This document shows, piece by piece, positions 43,556-58,135 of a stretch of 64,000 nt of DNA (positions are counted from its first letter, which is position 1; each line of letters starts with the position of its first letter). The DNA is from Acridotheres tristis (lineage: Eukaryota > Chordata > Aves > Passeriformes > Sturnidae). The position numbers and the translations under genes are program-made. The stretch spans positions 61,868,933 through 61,932,932 of the forward strand of contig CM072886.1 in assembly GCA_037013685.1 (NCBI GenBank), given 5' to 3'. Under the pieces are notes generated by a model. That model did no database searches, had not been told where the DNA came from, and saw only the letters and a program-made list of their open reading frames with translations.

Positions 43556-46500
43556 CTGTTGGAGAAGAACAGAATTAAAAAATTAATTAGAAATACCACA
43601 TGTAGAACTGCAGGATTTTACATGCTCTAAGACTCAATAAAAGACAAAAATCAAAGAATTTGACTGTCACCATATATAAGGGTAATATTACTATGTGTTT
43701 ACCTAAAGAAACAAAATCAACCTGTTTATAAATTAGGTCACCACCTCTTTATAAACATTTACAGTTATACAAATATTGCACATTTATATTTACCTATATA
43801 ATTTCCAGATACACTGCTCCAAAAATAACCAAGACTTCTTAAGGCTTTAGTTACTAAAGCATCCTTTGCTTAGTAGAGATTTACCAATCTACAGCATAGT
43901 GAAGAACAATTTGTGTCCCATTTTCATAAATGCTATTCAAAAACATTTTGGCAACACTGAAGGAGAAAAATTTGACAACATCACTCACTCAGTTAAAACA
44001 GAAAGACAGGCAAAGAGACATACAGTGGCATTCTTCAGAGGAGAGGATTTTCAAATATAGAATATGACAGATAACTCATAGTACTCATGTACCAGAAAGC
44101 TAAGAAATTAAATAAAATATAATAATATCTTTTTGGCCTTCATACAGGCCATTTTCTGCTTTTAGTAGTTATGCAATTGTGAATGCAAAAGCTACAAAAT
44201 GAAGAGAAATATTTTCTCTGTTTTAGAGAACTTGCAAAACGCTCCAATTGTCATTACTACAAGGCAGTGATTCATCATAAATTTAAAGGCTAAAGAAGAA
44301 TCAATGTAATCACTGAGAGAAGGCAGAATGCTGGTCTTACAGAACACTCATTTACATCAAACATTTTTTCAGTCTGTGCCTCACAGAATGCCTAGTTAAA
44401 TTCTGAATTTTGAAGCAAAAGTGTCTGTAGAAAAATAAATTAAAGACTGAATTCACAGTTGTCCAGATAAATAATTCCATTCTCTATCCACAGACAAAAG
44501 TACTCTTCAGTCACCTACCAGAAACACTGCTTCACAACACACATGCTATACCATAATATCTCCCTCTACCCCTTCTACTGATGATGCAAGTCAGCATTTA
44601 TTCTTGCATCAAGAACAGACAAAACTCACTTAAAGGTGAAACAATTTATTCCCTAAGCAGGACAAAGTATTCTAAAAGAACGAAAATACATTTACCTCCA
44701 CATTTTCAGAGAATATCCCGCTTTTGTCACCAAATGTTAAATACAGGTTTTTGAAAAATGTGTGCTTTACCAGGAAATAAGCTAAAGCGTGATTCACAGA
44801 AAAGAATTCTATTAGTTGCAACTTCCTGTGAGTACCTATTTCCTTTCCTGCTTCTCCTCCATCCCTTTCCCAAGACAGTTTCTCCCTTTTATACCAGAGA
44901 GAAAAAGCTACTTTACAATACCTGTGATTTGAAGGTTCACTCCCCAAAAAATTTTTCCTACCCTGTATACTCTAAATAGAGTTACAAAATTCTTAAACAG
45001 TCTCACAAGTTGCCCTCCTTATTTTTTTAATAATGGCACAGTAGTTGAGGAAACAACAATCACAGGAAATGCTTGTTTTCCATGGACTGAAACAAAATCA
45101 TACTAGAGGAAACATCTTGTGAAAGTAAGAGGGGAAAAACTACACTATTTCTACCTAAAATCAGCAGATTTCATGGCACTTATCTACAAAAGGAAAGATG
45201 AAACAATTACTACTATTGTGTTGAAAGAGATTAGTAAACAAGATGGTAATACAGTAACCAAGTGGCAATCACTCATTTTGACTAAATCCCCAAAATTTTC
45301 CTTTTCAAAATCATCAATATTTTTAGGGTTGAGATGCACAACCCTTAAGATGTTGTCCCTATATTCATATACATAATTACCATTCATTAAGAGAGTTGAA
45401 AATGAGTATTTGACAAAAACATTTTTCCTCTGAAAAATTAAAAGTAACTATGATTAGCATACAGTAAAAATACAGATTTGAAATTTAAGGATCTGTACTT
45501 CCTGGTATCCTCATACCAATTCAGACTCAAAGAATGAAGATTTTATATTTTACACAGCATGAATTAATAATATCTTGTGGTTACTCACAAGACTTTCAAC
45601 AACTATTACAAACACATACTATTGAAGCCATGCTTATTGAAACCATGTTCAGCATCAGCACCATGAAAGTTTTTTTTATTTATTAAGTTAAATTATCCAA
45701 ATAAAAACTTGGAAGGTTGAAAATTTTACTCCTTAATCTCACCAGCTTTGGAGAGAACATGACACTAAACTGAGAAGTGGAAAGGAACCTGACTTGTGAT
45801 GACATTGAAGAAACAGATGGCTTAAGAGTGTATCAGTACATTTTCTAGTTGGGTAATTAAGACCTGGCACACAGAGAAAAACATATAATAGAGTATTACA
45901 GTTCTCCCCTTTACAAGGAAATAAATGTTTTTGTATTTACTGATAAGCTGCCAGAAAGAAGATTCCTCCTATATCTTCTCTAAGAGTCTACAGACAAAAG
46001 GTCATCTGCAGAATACACTGACCACACATTAAGAACTGAACTTCATATTCGGAACACAATGTAAAGAAACAGCAAATTGTGAGAGCAATTAAAACAAAAA
46101 GATTAAATTGAAAGCCGTTTTAGAAAAGTGGCCTTCAAAGCAAGGCTAAAAGACAAGCAAGAGGAAACAAAAGGCAACTGAAAGTGCACCATAGGGAAAT
46201 GGTCCTGGATTTTAAAGAGATTTCATCCAAAAGAACATTCATGCACTTCACACATGGATGAGATAACCCTTTCCACTACGATTAAAAGAAAAATACATGC
46301 CTGCCTTGCCTCTGGCCTCACCACTCATGAAGGCTCTTGAAGCCCAGTGTGGGCTGCTCAGCATCTATCCAGGATTGAAGGAGCTCCCATGCTGAGTCTG
46401 ACCACTGATCAACATAACTACCTGGCATCTGACTATATGCTCTTTGGCTACTAAATTTTAGGTTACTGACAACAAACCCAACTAGTTACTCATATAAGAA

Positions 46501-46856
46501 TATATTTAACTTTTTCATAGTTAACAGTAAACTTTCAGAAAAAAGGACTGAATTAGGAAGCACATTATATTATAACTCACTCTCTTCGAAATTCAGCACC
46601 TCTGAGCAAGAAAAAAAAGCCTAAAATAACAGGCTAAAGTCTAACATAATCAGAATTAAAGGCATGGAGTCACTTCAAAACTAATCTCATTCTGTATGCA
46701 GAGCAATTTACAAATCCCAGATTCTGTCCTAAGAGGCAAGAGGCTGTACAGGCTCCACTGACACTGAAGTTATGTCCATGAAAACTATCTGGCCACACAT
46801 ACAGGCAATAATGTTCATTCCCACCTTTCCAGTTGCTTGTTTTCTATAAAATAGAC

Positions 46857-46868
46857 GGGGGGGGGGGG
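46857..46868. repeat. G12 homopolymer
   Basis: Twelve consecutive G, an isolated run in AT-rich intron 6. Confidence 0.9.
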
Positions 46869-48054
46869 CACTTAATTACTCTGTGAAATTCTATAAACGC
46901 CAAATGCAGTTACCAGGTTTCAAGATACATGAAATGTTTTAATGATGATGCTGCCAGTGGTCTCAACTTCTTAATCTACAGAGAGGTTGAGATTCAGGGT
47001 TTGTGGTAAGAAAATATAATTGTGGAGAACAACAGGTGAAACAAACCATCTACAATATACGACTTGTCCCACAGGGTAACTGACATGACCAGTTAGTTAC
47101 AATCTACTTAGAAGGCAGACACAAATCCTCAAGGACCTTCCCATTTCCCTCAGGCTTTTCACTGCATTGTTGGATTAACCCTGCTCTAGACACTGAGCAG
47201 ATGAGATGGACACTAGGAAGACTGTGCTGGTATCACTGACAAACAAAAATAAATCTGGAAATCATAATAAGGGAGGACCAGAAAACATAACCCTGCTTTA
47301 AATGACTGAGATCAAAGAGAATTTCATTTGTTCAGCAACAGTAAGAAAAAAAAAATCGCAGGTTCTACTGTATCTTGCAAAGGGCTATAACACTAAGATC
47401 AATTTCCTAAGTGTTACTAAACATCAAGGAATCCAGTTAAATATCTAGGAGACTACAGAAACACTACATTCCTTATAAAGATACCACCAGTCAGAACTGA
47501 TGGTTTTGTATTTTATCTTCAAGAAGAGAATAGGCAGAGAGGAAAACAACAAAATCCTAAATTAATGTCAGGAACAATTTTAGAAACACAAGCTCTAAAA
47601 GTAACTGTCAGTAAATTCCAACTACTAGACATATATAAACAAAAGACAATATCAAGAGAGCATATGAATGCTAAAAATTTAGGATTAAATTTGAAAGATT
47701 TTACAATTATATGTGTTAACGAATGTTGAATTGTAAATACTATTTACAAAAAATACATTTGAAGAAGTATAGATGCTTATCTGCAAATTAATCGAAAAAT
47801 ATTTATGGCACCCAACATGATCCAACCCAGAAACTGAGAAATGCTGCATTTCCTTTGCTATGTCTGGTACAGTATACTTTTCAAAACTATATATATAAAA
47901 AAAAATCCTTCCATAGCCTGACTCAAGTGAGCTAAAAAACCATGCAATCTCTCCTCTGGGACTTTCCATCTGGATGTCAACAGAAGTAAAGGCCAAAAAA
48001 CTGAGAACTCAAAACCTATGTCTTTTGTATGGTGCACAGAAGTCATTCAAGTAC

Positions 48055-48078
48055 TTTTTTCTTTTTTTTTTTTTTTTT
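48055..48078. repeat. T-run with one C
   Basis: T6-C-T17, flanked on both sides by GTAC. Confidence 0.85.
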
Positions 48079-51000
48079 GTACTTAGGATTAAGCACTTTT
48101 ATAAATCCTGACACAAAACTGTCTTCCACATCCCTGAGATTGGTTGAGCACCTCTTAGATGCTTAGGAGAGACACTTAGGCCCAGTTACTACGTTGAAAT
48201 ACACTTGAGACTGAAGCTATGAAAAGCCTTTAAATACTGAAAAAATAGTAAAATCAACACTATTTCTAAACTACTGTTGGAATTGAACTACAGGCAAGGG
48301 TTTCTATTCATCTGACAAAACACTGAAGACAAGTCAGGATTCTTCATCATCAAAGTGACATTTTTATCCACTAAAAGAGCAGAGAACTAAGGCATTTCAA
48401 TTATATTGCAAACGAGATTTTTCTTGCTTCCATACTCATGCAGATATAAAAGTAGCTGAAGTTTGTTTTCCAACAAAACTTCTACATTAACATCAATCCA
48501 GAAGATGGAACTGATCCCAGCAAATTTTTGCAACAGAAGTTACAAACACTAACTGGTAATCAAGTTAATAAATACAACCAAAAACAAGTACTACCCTAAT
48601 ATACTCAGCAGTTTCAGGGTACAGTGAAAGCACTTCTGTTTCAATGTTTCAAAAAAACCCCAACAAATCTTAAGAACATGGGGAACCAACTTTCAGGCAC
48701 AATCATTCAAAAGAACAGTAAATAATAAAGGACATGGCCTTAAAATCATCGGACAATGGTAGAAGTGAAATCATTAAAGGCAAGTTTTGTCCTCTGCTAA
48801 AAGACTGACACAGGCCACTTACCAATAGAACCATTCCAAACTAGAATCTGAAATGTGGAAAAAATGCTTAGGTCCCTCTAAAAGCCCATGCCTTCAGATG
48901 TAGGATTTTGCACAGGACAGTTTTTAACACTTTTGCTTTCATCCTGTCGTTATCCAAAAAACCCAACAGTTTTTACATTTTTTAAAAACTTTTATCGTAG
49001 TATGCAATGTCATTGGATCACTAAAACATACATGTACCAATACAGTTTGTTTTTAAAATTTTAGGAACCAAAGTTTAAAGCGAAAATTTGAGAACAGAAA
49101 ATTAAGAGAAGCTACAGTTTGAGAAACTGGAAAGAATGTAAGAGAAGGTGAAGTTTAGGAGAAGGTGCAAACAGCCCACCATCAAAGGCCACCTCCACCA
49201 TCAACTCCACCATTTTTTTCTAGAAAGAAAAAGAGTTACTGTAAACCTGTTTTTGGTAAACAGCTACACAAGAAACTGCAGACCTTCTTTTAAACTGGCC
49301 ATCAGTTTCTTCATAAGCATTAAAGAGAAGAAAAATGACAGTATTCAAAAACTGGCCAAGCTTTATTCAGTAAGCAACTTCTGGTACAACCGTAATGCAC
49401 AGAAACAATAATTAAAAAGAGCTTGTGACTCCATGTGCAATCTTCACCTAAAATGCTGAATGTGGTTCCATGTAACATGAATGCAACTGTGCCAGAGAGA
49501 AATTACAACTTGTAGCTCTTCAGGCATCCTCAACATGTCCCTTTGACGTAGGAATATTAAATCTCCCTCACACAAGCACTGTCAATGAATGCATTTAATA
49601 CATTTTTTAAACTACTTTTAAATGAATTGTTTTTCAGTGTAAGTGGAAAGGAGTTATTAAAGATCTCAGGAAATAATCCATAGCAAAGAAACACAGAATT
49701 TATCAGGAAGCACAACACAGAGAATGAATTTCAGTGTGGTAATGACAAGCACCTAAGCCCTGTTATTCTGCCACTAGTCACGATGAATTAATTATACATA
49801 TAAATAATGCATTTTTGAAGAGAGGGAGGGCACAAAATGATGATTAAGGCAGTCCTAAACCATCTGTTCCTATTATTGGTACAGTAAGTCTGGACAAAGA
49901 TGCCTGGTATTAACAGCTTGACAGGATTTGCAGATTATGCCCACTAACAAGCACCACATAAAGGTAGAGATAAATTATGCAGGATTGACATAATGTTTTA
50001 ACATTTTCTAGATAACGTTATTAAAAGGTGCTGTAGGATACAGAGGATTCAACACAAACATTCAGTCTTTAACCACAGGTCACAAAAGGCAAAGAAAAAC
50101 GTCTTTTATTTGCCTATTTGAAAGAAAACAAGACTATAAGGACAAGGTAAGCAGCAAATCTCTTTGTAGCAATGTCATTGTCTCTCTACACCAAGCAAGG
50201 GCCATCAGAGGAAGGGCAAAATTAAATCAACTTAAAAGTGACAAAGTATACATACATTCACACTTCACAAATAAGAGAAAAAGCTGCCAAAACCCCTGCA
50301 ATCTTCAAATCTGCCGTGCGTTCAGTCTTGCCCAATGTTTCCAAATACCGGGAGCACTGATGGGAGTAAAATTCACTAAAAATGAAACAGCACACTCCTT
50401 TGTGTGTGGCGTATGCAGAACACTGTAAGGCAAGAGTTCTTGCAAACAGAAGAAAGTTCAGAGCCTTCAAACTACAAAAAAAAAGGAAGGAAAATTATCC
50501 ATGAAACTCTCTTCAAGGTCAATAGGAATTCTTATTCCATGTGTCTGCCCAAAGAAATGCAACAACTGATGGCCATAAAATTAATTCCAGCCACTTATCA
50601 CCATGAAAACACTTGCTGCTGATTGTGCTGTATTCAAACTCATGAAAAAGGATAGAAAATATCTTTGCAATGTGCATAAAAAAACTTATACAATGCCTAA
50701 TGAAAACTCAAAGCCTGTCATCCACTGTACATCTGCCATGAAAACTGTCCTGATGATGAAAAAAGTTCTGCATCCAATCTTGCAAAAATGTTAGGTACCC
50801 AGTTACATAGAGGTATAGCAGCTCTAAATCCATACCTCTAGGAGACTGATGAAAAAGAGTATGGCATGAAAATTTACAATGATGAAAACTTTGATGAGAG
50901 CTATGAAACACATAGCTGAGGTCGCAGAAATAATTCACAGTACTCTTAACGTTAGAAGGAAAAATATACTTGCTCAAAACATTTGTTACAAAGGAGCATA

Positions 51001-52414
51001 TACACTTCTTTTTTTACATATAAAAGTAAATTTTATAAATTACATGTAAAACTTGAAATGGTTATGAAGGTAAGATTTAAATTATCACTGCCAGGTGGGA
51101 AGGAATCACCACTGAGGATGCTGTACAGTACAGAGCACTGTTCCAGCCCATAACTTGAGGAATGTTATGGGATCTAAACAAGAGCTACAGATATAGAAGC
51201 TTTTTTGTATTTACTTTTCAAATCTTTATGTTGTTCAGACCTAAGATAAGCTACATCTTATACATAAGATACATAAGTATCTACATCCAACAACCCTTAC
51301 TGTTCCTTTTATTCTCAAAGCAATTAAAAAGAGGATAGTCTACAGAAGAAAAGTAACAGTAACTAAGACATATTCTCACACATATCTCTAATCTACGCAA
51401 TGCAGTTGCTATAAATTTTATGCCCTTCTGAATGTGAAAGTAAATCAAACACTCTCCTCCACCAGAAGCACTGAAGCACCATCATGGCATGGTACTGCAC
51501 TATGACAATCTGTCCAACTCCTCACCTACTGCACTAATTACGAAAGCATGGGGTTACACTTTATTTGACCACAAATAAACCTCTAAAATTCAAAAATTAG
51601 GAATAAATACTTACTTTAAGAACTTATTTTCTCTTCAAGTAAAGCATTTGTTTAAATAATATTGAAAAGGAAAAACAACAGTTCCACTGAAGTTTGGATT
51701 TTACATTTTTATATTTACTTTTCTTCTATGTCTGTTCTCAAAACTGACAAATACTGAAAAACAGAGAGGGCTCTTTAAAAAAGACAACCTAGAATTATCA
51801 TTCAGACAATTACGTTTTAAGTCAAATAACATACAATAAAATCTATTCACTCATTTCCAGTTACAAGGACCCTGCTATTCCCAATGTATTCCTACACAAT
51901 GCTGCATTTGGGCAGCTCCTTTTAATAGACAAAACGATCAGGAGTTGCTATTTTTCAAAATGAGGTGATCTCTCTGAAATGGATACAAATGGTACCAAGA
52001 GCTTCATAGGAAGTACAGCTTCAGGTCAGAAACATTTTATCTTACCACAAGGCTTCCATTCAGGGCACATAAAAAGATGACAGAAAAGTGAGTTCCTGAC
52101 AGTGCTGCCTAAAGGACACTGCACTTGGGAAAGCAAGAATTGCCACGTGAGACTACAGAGACACAAAGTTTTCTGCAATCAGAATATCTTCAGCAGGAGA
52201 ATGATAAAAAGGGAAGAAGAATTGTGCTTGATTGAAAGAAGACAGGAAACAAAATGACATGGTTTAATGCTAACATACATTCAAACGATTGCAGAGAGAC
52301 TAACCAGAGAAAACAAGGGTGGAATCTAGACTTCATACAACAGTACTAGTACCCTGACCAAGGGTTTTAAACACAAAAAAGAATACTAAAATTCCAGAGA
52401 TAAGCTCACCAAAC

Positions 52415-52436
52415 AAAAAAAAAAAAAAAAAAAAAA
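52415..52436. repeat. A22 homopolymer
   Basis: Twenty-two A. No retroposed body or target-site duplication is evident upstream. Confidence 0.9.
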
Positions 52437-55011
52437 GTAACCAATCCTCACAGACACAAGGCTTTTAAATAACTTGGAAAAGGTCCCGGACTGATGAATC
52501 TACTTTGAAATTAGTACTCAAGATAATGACAAAAGGGAAAAAGTTAATCTGTTAGAACTGAAATAAAGTTGCTCTATTTAATAGGGAGACCTATTTCTTA
52601 GAATAAGTTCCCATAGTTACCATAAGCAGCGTTTCATAGGTTTAATGCTGACCTAAAGCACCTTCTTCTAAGTCTTTCGTACAGGATTTTTTCAAAAGAT
52701 TTGAAATACATTAGCTTCTAACCTAAGCTCTACAGTGACTTTATAACAAAACTACCTTTTGTTACCTGCTTACAGTAACCCGAGTTTCTAGAGTTCATAT
52801 TCATCTCAGTTTTGATCTCTATATTGTCAAAACACATCAATTTTTTTTCAAACACAAAACCACTTACTTCCTGAAAATAATTTCTGTGCTAAGGAGAGAG
52901 CATAGACTCCTGACCTCTCCCCCTCACCTTGATTCTTTCAGCTGGCATCACAGTGAAAACCCCAAGCACGAAAGAGAGGAAGACAGGATACAAGTTGCAA
53001 ACATACACCACAAATCACACTCACATCAAGTTAACCAGCTGCTCACTCTTCAAGCACCTACACTGGCAATGTCCTCTCTGTAATGAGCCAGCAGTTAATT
53101 TCTTACCTAAATAAATAGAGTGGTAATGATCAACCAGAAATTACCTGCATTTCTCCTGTTTTGTCTAGGTCTGACCAAATGTAATCAGCTTATAATTACA
53201 CTAAGTAGCTTGCTTAGCATTCTATTTATAAAACTGATTAGATGCTGCTAAGCAGAGCAGGCAATGGTTTAACATTTTATTTTGATGTTGAATGCAGTGG
53301 CTAGAAGAAAGGGAGCAAGGATGACTGAGAACAAAAACCATTCAGAAAACTGTAGGAAGATTATTATACAGGACCAAATCCGTTATTTTATACATATTTT
53401 AAACCTGTGTTATTTGGTTAAATAACATGTATTTAGAATTTTGGAATTTTTGCTCTTAAATTTTTAGATTACTCAAGTAGGTCTGAACAAGTGAATATTC
53501 AGCCATACTGACTACTGTTGACTCTTCCTGGAGAGAGAATATGGAATTGCCCTGACCTTGGAAGGAGAAATCCACGCTGCAGGAAAATTACAGACCTGAG
53601 GCCCTGGCCAGAGGTTAAGACAACTGAACAGGTGGGAAAAACTAAAGGGACATGACATAGAAATTGCCAGATGTGACAGTAACACAGCAAGGTACTGACA
53701 AAAGCCACAGATAGCACCATTCTGGACGACTGGATTTCACAGCTGTTTAAAGGGGTGTTAGGTGAGAAACAAAAAAATTTCACAGAAAGCTGCAGGAGGA
53801 TCTTTAAGGTATTGGAGACCTTTTGGGAGGTAGAACCTGCAACATCAGCACTCCTTCAGTAACTGGATCTTTAACACCACAGAAGCCTAAGATTCCCTAC
53901 ATAATAACTGAGAATCAGTAGGGAAAAAGCAGTCAGGGGTCAACAGATCTTTTGGGAAGAGACTGGAATTTTAAAAAAACATAAAAATAGAAAGAGCTAC
54001 AAGAATGGCAAGGAGGGTGAACACAGATAAGGTAAGGAAAATGTGGCCAGTGCTGTCTGGCACAGTCCCACCCTTAAATATCTTATCCTCACCAGAACTG
54101 TGAGGGAACCACTTGCTCTGATCTTACCACATGTATCAAACTTGCTTCCACCATCAAGGAGGCAAAGAGGGTACCAGGGTGCTTCCCCTGGCTAATAGCA
54201 GGACTCCTGCCTGGACAGACCAAGTAAACTGGTTATCCCCATGTCAGTCAACATCCACATCTACCCACCAAACAGGCTGTCAGACACTGTCTTTGACAGA
54301 CTGCTTCGATTCAACTCCTCATTTCCTAACTTATATAATGAATGTAATACTGCTTTTCTTATCTCCTTATATTATTTTTGGAACTGGCAGTAACAAAAAC
54401 AAGAAAGTCAACAGTTCAAGCAGTTAATATTTTTCTCTTGCTCCTTCATCTTCTAGGTAAACCTGAAGCTCATGAGTTGAAAGTTGAATTTTCACACATA
54501 AGGCTGTAAATTGAGCTTTAATTCCAAGAATTAACACCACGCTTTTACGAGTAAGAGAATGGCAGGAGATTCATACCTTTCATACAGAGTGAAAGGTACT
54601 TATCAGATTGGATACTGATAGAACTGAAAGGAAGACAGAGGAAAATTCAGTCCTAACCTAACAGGTACCCAGAAAAAAAAAAAAAAAAAGGGAGGAATCC
54701 ATAAACCAGGGCAAGGGATTAAAAGAAACAACAGTTTATCTGTGCTTATTAAGAACAGCCCTTATTCCAATTCTTTGCAGAGAGTAACAAACATGACTTC
54801 ATCTTAACAAAAATGTCATGATAATTTTCCAAACACATATAGTCTTTGTTCGTCACTAAGACATTCAATGAATCTACTACAAATTTGCAACATCCTGTCA
54901 AGGATTACTGTTTCTTTAGAAGATGAAAATAAAAGGGATTATATTATATATCGGGAGTTAATTAAAAAAGGCTCATATTGTATGCTAATTTATATCAATT
55001 GTTTTATTTAC

Positions 55012-55144
55012 CTTTTTGTTTTCTTGTAGTTTTCCAGCTGTAATGTCTGCATACATTTGTATCTTTCCAATTCACACTGCTCACATAGTTCCTCAAGACA
55101 CAATAGATGATTCTCCATTTCCTCAAAGTTTGCCTCTAGCTGGG
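55012..55144 (-). CDS. DTNBP1: DTNBP1 exon 6 (coiled coil)
   Basis: This 133-nt exon lies between acceptor TTTCTTACAG and donor GTAAAT. It completes Ala and encodes 43 residues starting [20 protein letters not shown], then the charged helix [19 protein letters not shown], and leaves AG for arginine. It is the central part of the coiled coil. The reading frame is confirmed by joining to exon 5 upstream and the microexon downstream. Confidence 0.96.
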
Positions 55145-58002
55145 CTGTAAGAAAGACTTGCATGAATATCAAATTGCATCAACAGACACACAACTCACCT
55201 GAACAGAAATAGGGTTTTTGTAAAGGTAAATAATTAACATGATGATAATTACAGACATATAAATGGCTCCAAGATATAAACAAATCTCAGCCCAAATCCC
55301 ACAGTAAAGAGTGGCAGCAGAGCCACATTAAAGGGAAATCTGAGGTTCCCTTAGCAGTAAGATGCTGAACCACTCCATTTGTCCCAGCATCATGGTGTCA
55401 CAAGCTCCTGGTCTGTACTTCAGGAAGAGAAGCATTCAGGACTCATACCTTTCCTTCTTGAGCAGAATAAAGGAATAAATCTGTGCTGGCCAAAGCCAGG
55501 TCAAATCTTCATTTATTCAAATGAAGCAAAAATAAAGCATATAGGGAGAATTTTAACTTTCACATGATGTCATGGTAATATAAAGGAACATATATTTATG
55601 TCTCTGAAGACAAACTCTTTACTGATGGCTAGATATAGAGATTTACCTATTTTACATATATATGTAAATTTTATGATTAAATCTACCTATTTTACATACA
55701 CATCTCTTAATCCCATCTTTAAACATAATTGCTCAGTCTCAACTTCAAACAGATCTTGTCTATGACATGTCCTGAGAAAACTTCTCATATCTCACATTGC
55801 TTTAAGTAGAAATTGGGACTAGACAATTCCAGAGGTCCCTCCTCATTTGAATTAACCCATGTGAACCTTGTATCAAAGGATCACTCCCCCTGACAGTGAT
55901 TAATGCTAAATTTCATGTATCTTCTCAGGATTCCACAGTGGAAAAACAATTTTCCCAAACCCTAACTGGCTGGCCACTCTGGGATGAAACTGTGTGAATT
56001 ACAGGAATATTATTCATCCTTTTGCCAGGACTTCTCCTAGGGAAGGTAAATTGCAGGAGCACGAATAATTCACATTTTTACAAACATGTAGCAGCCAGAG
56101 TTGATGTATTTCAGATGCTCAAAGGAAGGAAACAGTAAGCTGAAGGCATCAGTCAAATCCTCCATTCTGGCTTGACCATTCTACTTGAAGCCTATCTTGG
56201 ACAACACATAATTTCATCTTCCTTAGCCCTTGCTCCATTATAAATAGCCATCCTTGTGGTTCTCCTTAAAAAGCAAAAGTTAAGACTTCATAAACAAATT
56301 TCCTAGGATGCATATTCATATGTTTGCTTCACTTAACACCATTTTTTCAGTCCCTAACAAGAAAGATCCACAACAGTAGGAAAGGGGAACGTGAATCATA
56401 TAATCAGCAAATATTTCCCTAAATTATTTTTCTTTATTCAGATCACTGAGAGGAGGGGAGAGGGACTGGGGAAAAAAAAAAGAAAATTAAAAAAAAGAAA
56501 AAAAAAGGCAGCTAGCAATTAATGCAGAAAGAAGTTTGAGGGGAAAAATGTTTTCAGTTCTACATATTGTGATGTGGAACATTCATTGTTTACCACATAC
56601 TTAATTTTCTCTCACAAAATCCAGATGTATTCAAAGTGTAATATCATTATTACAATTATGATTGGTAGGCCCTTTCTCTTAAGAAAAGGACTTCTCTGAA
56701 TGCATTAAAATCCAAATACCTGTATTGTGCTAACTTGCTTTTCAGAATAATTGCTCCCTTATTAATCTGCAAAATTCTCAAACACAGCAGAGCTGAAAAT
56801 GATTTACTAAGGTACCTATCAACCACTGTTTTTGCCACTTAAACCCCACCCCCCCACCTGCTATGCTGAATTTGCTCTTGAAATAATATTAAAAGACAAC
56901 AACAAAGGATAGGAAAATTAAGAGGATGAAGAAAAGTGAATTCTAGAGACCAACTGATTCCTAGCACTTGCATTTGAGCAGCCCCTAGTGGGAATTGTAG
57001 AAAACACCGTGCTCCTGAAGAACAGGAATGTACACTAGAGATCTCTCCACGAGGCAACAACTCTGCTTTACTGCAACAGACGTTTCAGAAGTTTTTTCCT
57101 TTCTGAAGTGAAAAAAAAAATTGCTTTTCACAAAAAAAAAGTTCAAGACAAGCTCCGTTGCAGCAGCACCAGCTACAGCTGAGAATTAACATCTCTCTTA
57201 CCCAAAAGAGAATATATGCACTGTGCATACAAAGGCAGTGCCAAACATAACTACAGATTTAATCAATTTGAAATATAGGCTGTAAAAAAACCCATCTCCT
57301 CTAAATCTTTTTCAGATTTTAAAAAATGTATTTACCTTTAGATCAAGAATTTTCATGTATAGCAATATGCCATATTTGTAGAAATAGTATCTTCTATTAG
57401 ACAGTTGAAAAAAAATCCCCTGATCTTCTCCAATTATAGCAGTTTGGGCTGTATTTCTTACATTACCACAAGTATAACAACATTATTTGAAACTTTAATT
57501 CTTAGTTTTAATTCTTTTGAAGTATGTTTAAAGTTTGGTCAGATGACGTTACACTACATTATCTTCCATCAGTATACACTGTTTTCCATAATTTACCAGC
57601 TAGCAGGCATTAAAGTATTTACCTAAAGGCAACAACCACAGATTTTTTTATCCAGAAAACACTTTATTTCTAAAGTGTACTTCATTTAAATTTACCACAT
57701 AATTTTTCTACCTGAAACCTATGTTATCTGTAGTTCTGTATGAGTACAAAATTTGTTAAAATAGCAAAATCACAGCTGTATATCAGAAAACAGGTTTCCA
57801 CTAACTTTACATGTAGCTTTCCTGCACTGGGAGAACAACCACTGCTACCTGTCGATCTTTTTAAAAAATCAGTTTGTTTAAGAACTACAGTTTTACCACA
57901 GAAAGCAAAATTAAATTTCGCAATCACAACATTTACAACAGCTGAACTTCAGTCTAATCCTCTGTACTGATTTGAATGCTTGTTATGTCTGTAAGAACTT
58001 AC
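55145..58002 (-). other. DTNBP1: DTNBP1 intron 5, 2.9 kb
   Basis: A GT-AG intron. It contains a short direct repeat near 55.65 kb and an A-rich tract at about 56470-56505. Nothing else was recognised. Confidence 0.85.
55644..55698. repeat. Short direct repeat, 15 bp, 40 bp apart
   Basis: TACCTATTTTACATA occurs at 55644-55658 and 55684-55698, with the inverted-repeat element TTTACATATATATGTAAA spanning the first copy. Confidence 0.8.
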
Positions 58003-58135
58003 CTAAGTTTGCTGTGAGGCATTCCAGATCTGCTAAAAATCCTGGTATTTGCTGAAGCTGATCCTGCAGTTCCACCAGACTGCTCCTTTTCTTCTCCCAG
58101 TGTGCAGAAAGCATCACAACTTCACTATCGACCAG
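58003..58135 (-). CDS. DTNBP1: DTNBP1 exon 5 (coiled coil begins)
   Basis: This 133-nt exon lies between acceptor TTTGTTGCAG and donor GTAAGT. It encodes 44 residues starting [20 protein letters not shown] and continuing [20 protein letters not shown]. The heptad-like leucine spacing marks the beginning of the dysbindin coiled-coil domain (human about 88-181), which carries contacts with other BLOC-1 subunits. It ends with one base of an alanine codon. Confidence 0.96.

Larger units (their letters stand above)
43556..55011 (-). other. DTNBP1: DTNBP1 intron 6, 11.5 kb
   Basis: A GT-AG intron between exon 6 and the microexon. It holds only homopolymer runs (G12 at 46857, a T-run at 48055-48078, A22 at 52415, an A-run near 54669) and AT-rich sequence. 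The stretch 53,500-54,300 is somewhat GC-richer but unidentified. Confidence 0.85.

Noticed and set aside
50844..50922. Box C/D snoRNA-like pattern (several TGATGA motifs and a CTGA about 75 nt later) in DTNBP1 intron 6
   Set aside because: The first C box is CTGATGA rather than RTGATGA, there is no terminal stem between the flanks, and no clear D' box. The repeated TGATGA looks like local low complexity.
52380..52440. A22 run as the tail of a processed pseudogene or SINE
   Set aside because: No recognisable gene body or target-site duplication in the sequence before it.
53500..54300. GC-richer stretch in DTNBP1 intron 6 as a possible LTR or gene remnant
   Set aside because: No LTR ends (TG...CA with duplications), primer-binding site or protein motif could be identified.
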